Shown here: piece after piece, positions 23,901 to 33,644 of the stretch
How positions within the stretch are numbered: position 1 is the stretch's first letter
Layout of the letters: each line of letters starts with the position of its first letter
Origin: Larix kaempferi
Taxonomy: Eukaryota; Streptophyta; Pinopsida; Pinales; Pinaceae
Direction: 5' to 3'
Length of the DNA stretch: 64,000 nucleotides
NCBI GenBank assembly: GCA_027924585.1
Contig: BSBM01000608.1
Span: 9,878,501 to 9,942,500, forward strand
Program-made: the position numbers and the translations under genes
The notes under the pieces: generated by a model
What the model saw: the letters and a program-made list of their open reading frames with translations, nothing else
What the model was told of the DNA's origin: nothing
The model's database searches: none

Positions 23901-26900
23901 CTCCTTCGGGTGTAGTAAGCGCCCCGGTTATGGCTACACTTAGTCTACCCGGGTTAACATTGGGATTACCCGTGTGGTATATTTTGCCTCCCGTTCCACC
24001 GCCGACACCAAACGTCATCCTCCAACCGGTACAACCTATTGTTACCACAAATCAACCTCCTCCTGGTGTCGCAATCCCTTCGTCGTCAATGAAACCTCCT
24101 CCTAGTCTCAATATCCCTTCGTCGTCAATGAAACCTCCTCCTAGTCTCAATATCCCTTCGTCGTCAACGAATCCTCCCCCTCTTATCAAGCCCACTGGGG
24201 GTAGAGGTCCACAACCATACACGGCTATACCACCCCCTAAGGCAGTCAAACCCCCACCGGTGTTTCGAGCTCCTCCTAAATGCTCTTTGTGTGATGAGAT
24301 AGGCCATCCAACTCATCAATTCCCACAGCTACCAGCACTCCAACAACATATGAATATGTTGGACGATGATATCGGCATCCCAGTCGTTAGACTTGAGCCA
24401 CCTCCTCAGCCTCGCGACAGATCACTGCGCACCAACCATCCTTGTGCCATATGCAGTGTTTATGGCCACTACTCTCACCATTGTCCCGATCTCCCTGACT
24501 ATAGAGCAGCATTGTATGAGTTAAACAATGTCAATTTGGAGATATCTCCTCCCCTCATCGAGGAGATCTACCCCCCGCCATCATCCTCGTCGGAAGAAGT
24601 CAATACAATATATATGATTTCAACAACTTTCAAACCAGAACCCCTTGATTTATGGTCTGACTACTTCAATACTGATGAGCAAATTTTGGAGACACTCACT
24701 GCACCCGACTACCCTTGGGATGATATGCATCATCGCTCGTACTTCCTCCCGGAAGCATCTACATCCACCGCATCCAACCAACTATCGGTCGAATCGAAAG
24801 ATTTCATACCCACTAAGGTCGATTGGTTAAAGGACCCCATCCCAGCACTGGATGCCTTTGAAGAAGGGAACATGTCGAACATTTCCCCCACTATACAGAT
24901 AGACATTTCAACAACACCAGGGAAACCTGAGCTCATCTCGCTGGGCGCATCTTGCACTCAAGCAGAAACTCAGGCGTACAAAAATCTCTTTCAAGAGTTC
25001 CGTGATGTCTTTGCCTGGTCCTATACCGAGATGCCTGGTCTCGACCCCGCCATTATAGAACACCACATTGATACATGGCCTGAGGTACCCCCTGTTCGTC
25101 AGAAACAACGACCCATTCACCCTTCCAAGCTCCCCGCTGTTAAAGCTGAGGTCGAGAAACTTTGCAAGGCAGAATTCATTTACCCTATTCCGTACACCAC
25201 CTGGGTGTCGAACCCTGTTCCTGTCAACAAAAAGCAAGGAACCCTTAGAGTATGCACTGACTTCCGCGATTTAAACCACGCTTGTCCAAAAGACAATTTC
25301 CCCATGCCATTCATTGACCAACTCATTGATGAGTGTGCGGGCCATGAAGTCCTATCCTTCATGGACGGGTTTTCCGGATATAACCAGATTCACATCCGCA
25401 AAGAGGATCAGTACAAGACTGCCTTCACCACCCCATGGGGTACCTTTGCCTATCGCGTCATGCCATTTGGCCTTAAAAATGCTGGTGCCACTTTCCAGCG
25501 AGCCATGACCTATTGCTTTCACGACTTGGTCCATATCCTGCGAGTCTATCTTGACGACCTCACAGCTCGTTCCCGAAAACGATCAGACCACCTTAACGAC
25601 CTCCGGCAAGTTTTCCTGCGTTGTCGCAAATATAAAATCCGCTTGAACCCACACAAGTGTGTCTTTTGCGTCCCGGTAGGCCGCTTATTGGGTTTCATTG
25701 TTTCCTATGATGGAATCACTGTCGATCCCCTGAAAGTCAAAGCCATCTTAGAACTACCGCCTCCTCGCACGCTTCGGCAGCTCCAAAGTCTACAGGGGCG
25801 GTCCAATTTCCTTAGGCGCTTCGTTCCTGATTATGCAACCAAAGTTCACGGTTTCTTACGCTTACTTCGTATCCACATACCCTTTGTTTGGGATGAGCAA
25901 GCAGACACGGCATTCGAAGCCCTCAAGAAAGCTCTCACACAAGCCCCCTTGATATCCCCACCGGATTTCTCTCAAGACTTCACCCTTTATGTCTCGGCAT
26001 CTGAACATGCTGTGTCTGGAGTTTTGGTCCAAGAAGATGCCTCCCACCAAGAGCATGTGATTTATTACGTCAGCCAGACCTTGTCTGGCCCACCTATGCA
26101 TTACCCATACGAGGAAAGATTAGCCCTAGCTGTAGTCTTTTCCGTACAAAAATTGCGACACTACATTCTACTCAGTCATACCACGGTCGTGGCCGACTCC
26201 AACCCTATGGTCTATCTCCTCACCCGGCGGCTCCTACAAGGTCGTGTTGCTAAATGGGTCATTATCCTCCAGGAATATGACCTCACTTTCAGAACTCCAA
26301 AAAGCACTAAAGCCCTCGTGCTTTCTCACCTCATCACGGACCTCCCATCCTCTTCAGCATCACCCGTTATCCAAACGGACCTGATTGACGAGCAGATATT
26401 CATCATTTCGTCTGACGACCCTTGGTACGGAGACATTTTGACTTACCTTCGTACGCAAAAATTTTGACCACACATCAATCGTGATGGACGCCGTCGCATA
26501 CGACATCACGCCCCCCGATACCTCTTGTTAGGGGATGTACTTTACCGACGCGGCGTTGATACCATCTTACGCCGCTGCCTGTCCCATAGTGAGGCAGAAC
26601 AAGTCCTCAATGATTGTCATAGCGGTGCCTGCGGAGGCCATTTCTCCGGCATGGCCACCGCCCAAAAAATCATTCGGGCCGGTTATTTTTGGCCATCATT
26701 GTTTACTGACTGCATCACCGCAGTCAAGCATTGCCAGAACTGCCAACTATTTGCCCCCAAAGCAAGAACCCCCCCCGCCCCCCTTCATCCAGTCATCACT
26801 GTTGGACCATTCTGCAAATGGGCCATCGACTTCCTCGACTCCAACCCCACGTCAGCCGGCGGTCACAAACACATCGTTGTGGCTGTAGATTATTTCACCA

Positions 26901-27667
26901 AGTGGGCAGAAGCCATGCCGACCTATAATTGCAAAGCCGACACTGCAGCATGGTTTTTCTTCAACCATGTTATCGCTCGTTTCGGAGTGCCAAAGCAACT
27001 AGTCTCTGACCACGGCTCTCACTTCGAAGATGCCGTCTGGAAGGAATTATCAACCATGTTGAAATTTGAACACCATTTCTCTTCCGCTTACTATCCCCAA
27101 GGAAACGGCCAAGTCAAAGCGATCAATAAAATTTTGAAGACCATTCTCCAACGTACTGTAGACAAGCACAAATCTAATTGGCACCACATGCTTTTCCCGG
27201 CACTATGGGCCTACCGCACCTCAACCAAAACCGCCACTGGTTTTACCCCTTTCCATTTAGTTCACAGTGTCGAATCCGTCCTCCCTATTGAGTGCCAAAT
27301 CCCAGCCTTACATATCGCCGTTGAACTCCTACCGGACACTTCCCCGATCGAGCAACGTTTACTACTCCTAGAGCAGGCCGATGAAGATCGGCACACAGCC
27401 ATTCAAAACATGGAAGCAACTAAACAACGATCGAAACTAAGTTACGACAAACACGTCCACCCAAGAACCTTTTCTGAGGGAGACCTTGTCCTCGCTTACG
27501 ATCAAGCTCATGATAAAACCGGAAAGGGAAAGTTCGTGTCTATGTGGCAAGGCCCCTACATCATACACACCTGCCTCGGGCAGGGGGCATACATTCTGAC
27601 CGATTCAGAAGGCAACCCCCTACGCAACCCACGCAACGGGTTGTACCTTAAACGATTTTACCCATAG
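20906..27667 (+). pseudogene. Element C gag-pro-pol polyprotein, one internal stop
   Basis: One frame runs from 20906 to the TAG at 27667, interrupted only by TGA at 26465-26467. There is no in-frame ATG before 21149 (context ATTATGG); residues here count from 21026. Order: Pro-rich N-terminus with MPNTGPP-type repeats; gag core about 212-390 (PTKLPSDIPKFEGK, WFLKSLLPLIAKDV); zinc knuckle at 629-642 (CSICGVYGHYTHAC); protease with CIIDEGAST (Asp 759); a second Pro-rich spacer with three 13-residue repeats; two more zinc knuckles at about 1086 (last Cys is Phe) and 1140; RT from about 1368 with FMDGFSGYNQI and YLDD at 1508-1511. Gypsy RNase H follows (about 1650-1780), with its first Asp replaced (LYVSAS). 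Integrase has an intact HHCC finger (CHSG, GGH, CQNC), Asp in AIDFLD and Asp in SDHGSHF, but Lys instead of Glu at 27116-27118. A GPY/F module (WQGPYII) ends the protein. Confidence 0.93.
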
Positions 27668-27770
27668 AAAATATGATGGACACCATCGTCCATTTTAGTA
27701 TAGGCATACTTTCTTTGTTCACAAAAAATTCAAAAAACCTAAATATTTGTTTTTCTCTGCATGACCACAG

Positions 27771-28208
27771 ATGGAGCCTCTTCCACTCTGCCATGTCGGT
27801 TTTCCTGATGGTGCAAGCCGTTGGTCTCCCAATCTCGCCTCCGCAGCTTGGGTAATATACTCCCCTTCACATGAGTTAATTCACATTGACGGAGTATGTT
27901 TAGGTGCCGCTACCAATAATCAAGCTGAATACGATGCCGTGACCGGTCTCCTGGCCGCTGCTCTCCAAATGAGCATCCGTCACCTCAACGTTTTCTTGGA
28001 CTCACAGCTCCTAGTTTCCCAGCTCAACAATGATTACCAGGTATGCGATCCCTGTCTTTTCAGAAAATTCCTGTGCACTAAACAAATGATTAGACAGTTT
28101 GAATCCATTTCATTCACACATGTCCCAAGACATCTCAATAGTGTAGCAGATAATATGGCCAACAACGTCCTCGACTGGCACACCAATCACATCATGTCAT
28201 ATCCATAA
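27771..28208 (+). CDS. Archaeal-type RNase H (aRNH) of element C
   Basis: This is a 145-codon frame with its own ATG, 103 bases after the pol stop and in a different frame. It would degrade RNA in RNA-DNA hybrids during reverse transcription. All four expected acidic residues are visible: Asp in GFPDGASR, Glu in NNQAEYDAV, Asp in VFLDSQLLVSQLN and Asp in SVADNMAN, with the His-containing THVPRH segment before the last. A second RNase H of archaeal type downstream of integrase is characteristic of Tat elements, where the older gypsy RNase H tends to decay; that pattern is seen here. The ATG directly follows TTTTTCTCTGCATGACCACAG, a good splice acceptor, so it may be expressed from a spliced transcript. 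Confidence 0.85.
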   Translation: MEPLPLCHVGFPDGASRWSPNLASAAWVIYSPSHELIHIDGVCLGAATNNQAEYDAVTGLLAAALQMSIRHLNVFLDSQLLVSQLNNDYQVCDPCLFRKFLCTKQMIRQFESISFTHVPRHLNSVADNMANNVLDWHTNHIMSYP

Positions 28209-28214
28209 ACAAAA

Positions 28215-28463
28215 TGCATCCACGTGCATAACATGTGCCTCCACGGGCATATCCATAAACAAAATGCATCCACGTGCATAACATGTGCCTCCACGGGCAT
28301 AAAACAAATAACCAAATAATGCATCCATGTGCATAACATCTACCTCCACGGGCATACATAAATAAACAACATACTGCATCCAAGTGCATGACATGTGCCT
28401 CCACGGGCATATACAAAAGACAAAGGTGCATCCACGTGCATACACGACAATATATCCCAATAT
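28215..28463. repeat. 50-55 bp minisatellite
   Basis: Five copies of a unit with the core TGCATCCACGTGCATAACAT and CCTCCACGGGCATA start at 28215, 28265, 28320, 28375 and 28427. The first two are nearly identical; the others vary in the A-rich spacer. The array separates the sense aRNH gene from the 3' end of the convergent antisense gene, so it may contain termination or polyadenylation signals for both. Confidence 0.9.
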
Positions 28464-28599
28464 ATATCCACATATATATATAAACCATAATAGTCAATAT
28501 GTCATAGGTGCCCTCAACACCCGATATACAAACATACATCAATCGTACAAAATGCTTCCCCATATGCTCATACGCATTTGGGGGCAAATACAATGTCAT

Positions 28600-30034
28600 C
28601 TACTCATCTGGATCCCTAGGATCCTCTGGCTCCTCCTCCGGCTCCTCCTCCGCTGGCCCCGCCGGGTCATGGCGAGCCCGAACTCTCCGCTCTGCCGGCC
28701 CCGCTGGATCGTCCCGCAGACGTATCCTCCCCTGAGCCGGCCCTACCGGATCATCTCGTCTACCATCCCTGTGCCCCGCTACGAACACCGCTGTCCTCAA
28801 TAGGAGCGACTGCCACTCAGGCGGCGCACCGAAACAACCCTGCAAAATATCCCGATCTAGGTCTCTCCAACCATCCTCGGGGAGTCCAGCTAGCATCCGG
28901 GCAAAGGTCTGTCTGACACCCTCTATGGCGTCATCGCGAGGGCCAACCCCTCACCCACGAGCCGCAAATCCTCCACCACGTGGAGGTGGTACCGCTGCGG
29001 GTGGATGGGCGACCACCATCGCCCGCCCTTGACGAGGCACGTAGTCGTCCGGTGGCACTGGACCCACATCTGCACAAAGCAAGTAAGCCATCACATACTA
29101 TACAAAAATAATCATCAATGATAAATCAAACAACATATGATATAATATCAAATAAAACACAAAACATACCGTCTAAACTCCAGGCCTGTCCTGGGGAATG
29201 AGGCATCTCTGGGTCACCTCGGTAGTCCATGCCGGCGTAGGGGTAGTCCTCAATCACGAGAGGCATCTGCTCCCACTGCTGATAAAAATCCTCTGTGAAG
29301 TAGTCGCGGACACCACCGCCGCCACGAGGCATTATCTGCCCCCATCTCATCATACGAGGCTCACTCGGAAGACCAGCATGAATGGGTACCTGTGGCCGCA
29401 AGGTCGGCACCCGCTCGAAGAAAAAACAGCATAAAAATGAGGCATAACAAAACTCGCCTCCCTCTCTAATGGCTTTGTCCAGATCTCTCCGGACACCAGC
29501 CAGAAACATCTGCCCCCAGGCATAATAAGTCCCCTGAAGAGCATAATCCACCATCATCGTCTGTCCCCCAGACATACGATGTGGCGCAGCAGCACCCAAT
29601 ATCCGTAGAACGCAGGCCCCAACAGCTCGCATATCCCACTCACGTAGGGATCGCAGACTAATAGAGCTGTTCTGCAAAACAACATCATCGACACAGAAAG
29701 TCTGTAACAAGTCCTCCATATCTACACCTGGAGGGATCCTAGGTAAGAGATCGCCCACCTCACCCAAACGAGGAAACCCAGTCAAAAAATAGACATCCGT
29801 GAGAGTGATCTCTAACCTCTCACCCCCAATAATAAATGCACCCTCCACCGACACCCACCAATGCACAAGCTTGTTCAGGAGCCGTCTCACTGAACGAATA
29901 GGTGGATCTGAGCGAACTTCAAAAGTCCGCTCATAGCCAGAGTCTGTCTCACCCCTGCATCAGTCTCAATCCTCGCCATAAGATCATCATCGATCTCTCG
30001 CTCCCTCCACGAGGACTGTGGTCTCCTCAACATC
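28600..30034 (-). pseudogene. Element C antisense plant-mobile-domain gene
   Basis: The minus strand reads ATG 30033-30031, one base after acceptor TTCTGTTTTCTGGCAG; coding exon to 29170; 100-nt intron 29169-29070 (donor ACG|GTATGT, acceptor TTTGTGCAG); last exon to TAG at 28600. The protein of about 440 residues begins MLRRPQSSWREREIDDDLM. It carries the mobile-domain core LEITLTDVYFLTGFP, then CCFFFERVP, MMRWGQIMPRGGGG and IEDYPYAGMDY. After the intron comes a Pro-rich linker and a charged tail with three (R/H)DPAGPA-type repeats and a Glu/Asp-rich end. Lesions: one base missing in a T run near 29930 (exon length is one short of the phase seen in element A) and TGA at 28953-28951 in a Gly-rich stretch. 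Its role is unknown; mobile domains are linked to transposons and to silencing-related MAIL/MAIN proteins. Confidence 0.78.
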
Positions 30035-30451
30035 CTGCCAGAAAACAGAAGAAATTTTTAGCCCCAGCATAAAATTATTTTAAAAAAATCCCATCGTGGC
30101 TTTTACACAAAAAGCCACGATGCCCATCGCGGCTTTTCCACCAAAATCCGCGATGACCATCGCGGGATCCATGCAAAAACCCGCGATGAACATCGCGGAT
30201 TTTGGCCGGACAGTCGCGATGAACATCGCGACTATCCCCCATGAACTCGTGATGAACATCGCGGGTTCCAACCTTGCAGTCGCGATGAACATCGCGACTG
30301 TCAGCCGAAAACCCGCGCGGTTCATCGCGGGAACAGCCCCGAAACCCGCGATATTCCACGTTGGAGAGTCAACATGGAATTTCGCAGCCTTCGGGGGCCC
30401 GCTGCCAAACAAAAAAGACATAATTGACAAGGCTAAGGCAAATAGAGTTAC
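30035..30451 (-). other. Predicted first intron of the antisense gene
   Basis: Donor TTGCAG|GTAACTC (G at 30451) and acceptor TTTTCTGGCAG (ending 30035) define a 417-nt intron on the minus strand. The upstream TATA box at 30574-30567 would place a short untranslated first exon at about 30540-30452. The intron contains the second 33-bp array. Signals only; no transcript evidence. Confidence 0.45.
30093..30356. repeat. 33-bp palindromic CpG-rich tandem array, copy 2
   Basis: Eight units with anchors ATCG(C/T)G at 30093, 30126, 30159, 30192, 30225, 30258, 30291 and 30324, exactly 33 bases apart; a ninth is degenerate. Units share the word CGCGATGAACATCGCG, itself an inverted repeat with a 4-base loop, and larger arms such as ATCGTGGCTTTT / AAAAGCCACGAT. 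Period, anchor phase and the encoded 11-residue pattern (AMNIATVSRKP) match the leader array at 19323-19620. Confidence 0.9.
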
Positions 30452-30566
30452 CTGCAACTCGCTGAATCGAAAACCAACGGTGAAATCTCCCAGAAATCGA
30501 GAAATAGCTCTGACAGCTCTATCAAACTCGCACGTAACAATGACATGTCATTTGGGCCCCACACCC

Positions 30567-30574
30567 TATTTATA
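30567..30574 (-). promoter_or_regulatory. TATA box of element C antisense gene
   Basis: The minus strand reads CTATAAATAGGG, a near-ideal plant TATA box, about 540 bases upstream of the antisense ATG. It matches CTATAAATATG at the corresponding place in element A. Confidence 0.55.
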
Positions 30575-30729
30575 GAAATTCCACCAATTTTCAAACAACC
30601 ATTGCGGGATCATACGAACTCCATTTCTCAAACCGTTGGAATCAGCACAGTGAGAACTTCATGCAGGTTCCTTCCTTTTCCCATTTTCATGGGGTCCATT
30701 TTTTGACCATTTTTTGGCCTCTCTCGTGG

Positions 30730-31310
30730 CCTCGGTTTGCGTGCCACATCGGCCGTTCTCCGTTCTGGGCATGCCTTATATCGCCGGATTCAGTTTTCCG
30801 CGCTCATAATGATGCTTGAGATCATTTCTCGCTGTCACGTCTCGATTTTCAGGGCATTTTTTCATACCCCCACGTCACCTCGGTTTGCGTGCCACATCGG
30901 CCGTTCTCCGTTCTGGGCATGCCTTATATCGCCGGATTCAGTTTTTCGCGCTCGTGATGATGCTTGAGATCTTTTTTCGCTCTCACCTTTAGATTTTTCG
31001 GGCATTTTTTCCATGCCCCCCTCGTCACCTCGGTTTGCGTGCCACATCGGCCGTTCTCCGTTTCCGACATGCCTTATATCACCGGATTCGGTTTTCCGCG
31101 CTCGTGATGATGATTGAGATCATTTCTCGCTCTCACCTTTAGAGTTTTTGGGCATTTTTTCCATGCCCGCCACATAGCCTCGGTTTGCGTGCCACATCGA
31201 CCGTTCTCCGTTTTCGACAATCCTTATGTCACCGGATCCAGTTTTCCGCACTGATGATGATGCTTGAGACCTTTTATCTCCCTCATCAATCCTTTTTTGT
31301 TCGGTATAAG
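30730..31310. repeat. Four tandem copies of a ~150-bp unit
   Basis: Copies begin CCTCGGTTTGCGTGCCACAT at 30730, 30878, 31028 and 31178 (spacing 148, 150, 150). Each contains CGGCCGTTCTCCGTT, a GCCTTATATC-like word and a GATGATGCTTGAGAT block. The array sits directly upstream of the antisense TATA box, where an upstream activating region would be expected. Confidence 0.9.
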
Positions 31311-31316
31311 TTTATC

Positions 31317-31758
31317 CCTTTTTCGGGCCGAGCAACCCCTTTTACGAAAAAGGCACTTAGGGAGTTTCTGTTAAGCTCTTTTCTGACTCCTAAAACAATG
31401 AAAAGATCGCCGAGCAATCTTGCTTCCTTTCATGCTCGTTAAACGTATCTGAAAGGGCGTCTACCTGGTATAAGTTTACCCCTTTTCCGGACCTTGTAGA
31501 CTAATTACGAAAAAGGTATACTCTAGTCACATCGGCTAGAAGAGTTCTCCATCCGCATCATTTTATGCTTTTTCGGGCCTTGGAGACTAAACTTACGAAA
31601 AAGAAACACCAATAGAGTCCACTTACCGTTTTCAGACTCTCTAAACATGAAAGCAACCATGAGCATGAGCCGTCCTGGGCTCACAAAATCCACAGCACCG
31701 TACCATTTCAGAGCACACTTTTATCCCTTCTTGGAGCTCATTAAAACTACGAAGAAGG
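31317..31758. repeat. Four dispersed CTTTTTCG / CGAAAAAG stem-loops
   Basis: Inverted arms CCTTTTTCGG and ACGAAAAAGG, separated by about 18-20 bases, occur at 31317-31353, 31480-31516, 31568-31603 and (weaker) 31725-31758. Loops share words such as GGAGACTAA. The first two also share the upstream phrase GGTATAAGTTTA, so the units derive from one another. The lengths rule out tRNAs. Confidence 0.75.
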
Positions 31759-31759
31759 A

Positions 31760-32938
31760 ATCAATGGTACCTCTTGGCGCCACGACAGATCACATCTACT
31801 CATTAGGCAGCTTCCCCATTTTGGTTGCCTTTGTTCAGAGTATTCCGCAGTATGTCACCTTGATAATACCTCGACGGCACCTATCAGCTCGTCCTCCCCC
31901 CCAGAGTCAATATATACCATTCAGTCAAAGCAATGATCCCCACACCTACAAGTCAGTTCCCTACGCTGCCAGGTCAACCATGTCATCATGCTCTGAACAA
32001 AGGAAGTTTGAGTCTACCCATTTTTTGACCCAGTTATTTCCCATTCCCACAAGTATGTCAGTCCTACCATCAGTACTACAACACTTCAGTTTTACACCTC
32101 GTGCTCCTATCAAGGAAACATCATTGCCTTGTTAGTTGCTGGTCTCCCTCTGTCGACGACAACCACATTGATTCCAGAGAATAGACCTAGAGGTCCCTGT
32201 GTCTTGGACTCATCACCATTTATGATGAGTGCCTACGAATCATTTCGAGAGGAATCTTCAGTGCCTCTCCAAATGATTGTTTCTCACATGCTCGACTTCA
32301 ACACCTTGATCGCATCGTTGAGACTCGCACAAGGTATTCGTCCGTTTCACTTATTAGTCGAAGACCCCGGATACCTCCTGACTCCTCCACATTTGAGAGT
32401 CTTCCTATGGATAACACCAGTTACACTTTTTCTATAGATATCCGGGTTGCGCATGGCAACAGTATTCAAATGTACCCCAGTTTCATACTCCCTTGAGTAT
32501 AAAGTTCCATTATTTCTCAGAGATGACTCATAGTCTTTGAGTCCCTACAGATGTTGGACACCTTCAGTTTCAGCAGTTCCTCAGTTATTCCAGTGTATCA
32601 GTTATTGAGATCCGTTATGATCAGGAGTACATCCCAAAATAATGTCCCCCCTGGACCATTATGGTGTACCAGTAGATTCTTTATGTATTAGATCCCCCTT
32701 CTTGGGACTAATTGTTATGTATATGTCTTGATACGAGCATGGGAATGCCCGCCTCGTCCATTATCAGAGATTATACCTCATTCATATTGAGGCCATGTAA
32801 TATTTTTTGTTTCTTGCAGCTTCCAAGGGCCATGGCTCCAATCTCCAATCAGTCTCTTCTCCTTCCCAAACCCCTGAAAAAAGACAAAATAACTATGATG
32901 TCTATCGGCCATACGATGAGCTCCTTCCCTCACACATC
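31760..32938 (+). other. Element C 3' region, non-coding
   Basis: Several open frames of 100-160 codons occur here (for example 31647-32135), but their composition is nondescript, none recurs in element A and none resembles a known protein. TTTTTTGTTTCTTGCAG near 32803-32819 is a possible splice acceptor shortly before the polypurine tract. Confidence 0.5.
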
Positions 32939-32949
32939 AGGAGGCAATC
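32939..32949 (+). promoter_or_regulatory. Polypurine tract of element C
   Basis: AGGAGGCAATC directly precedes the 3' LTR. It is short and interrupted at its end, as in element A. Confidence 0.65.
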
Positions 32950-33644
32950 TGTTAACACCTAAAAAGTGCTCACTAGCTCATTCCCTTATTCACATGACCC
33001 ATTTGTCCACTTTTCCACCATCTGAGCCTCTGAAACCAACAAAAGGTCACCAAAAGACCTTAGTACACCCCTTTTTCCATTAAAAAATATTATTTTTCTT
33101 GAAAAAGCACAAAAAACCCTAAAAAAGGGTCCAAATTCCCAAAAAATATTAAAAAGGGAATTAAAATATTATTTTTATTCAAAAAAGGAAAAAGGAGGGA
33201 AAAGTACCTAAACCATGTTGGTCAATACCATTTGGTTTCCACAAAACCACAAATGGTATTCCCCACCACCAAAACCTATAAAAAGGTGGTAGGGGCTCCT
33301 CATTTCACATCCATCCATTATCTCATCCTTATGCTGCTGAAATCTCCCTTGAGCATTTTAGCCATTGTAGCAACCTTGGAGAAAGGACCCATTGGAGATT
33401 GGAGCTGCTCACCATTGGAGCCATTCAAACAACCTTCATCACTTGGAGGTATTGTTCTTGCAAGCATTTGCTTGCCCCATTGTCAATACAAAAATTATTT
33501 TTTATCTTTCTTGTTCTTGTTCTTTAATTCAAAATGCACATGCTAGTTTAGACTTAGTTTATTGTTATTTATTTCTATTGAAACTGCTGCTACTAGTTAG
33601 CAGGTTCCCATAGCACTAAGCCTGGTTGCAAAACCGGGCCAACA
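32950..33644 (+). repeat. 3' LTR of element C
   Basis: 695 bp, TGTTAACACC to GGGCCAACA. By eye about eight substitutions and no indels relative to the 5' LTR, mostly transitions. Followed by the target copy acaat (33645-33649). Confidence 0.95.

Noticed and set aside
19323-30356. The 33-bp arrays superficially resemble a CRISPR array
   Set aside because: There is no alternation of constant repeats and unique spacers; the whole unit is a diverged minisatellite. The context is a plant retrotransposon.
31317-31758. Stem-loops considered as tRNA or structured ncRNA genes
   Set aside because: Single hairpins of about 37 bases without cloverleaf arms or A/B boxes.
31647-32437. Open frames of 100-160 codons in the element C 3' region
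   Set aside because: No motif, no counterpart in element A, composition like surrounding DNA. Left as non-coding.
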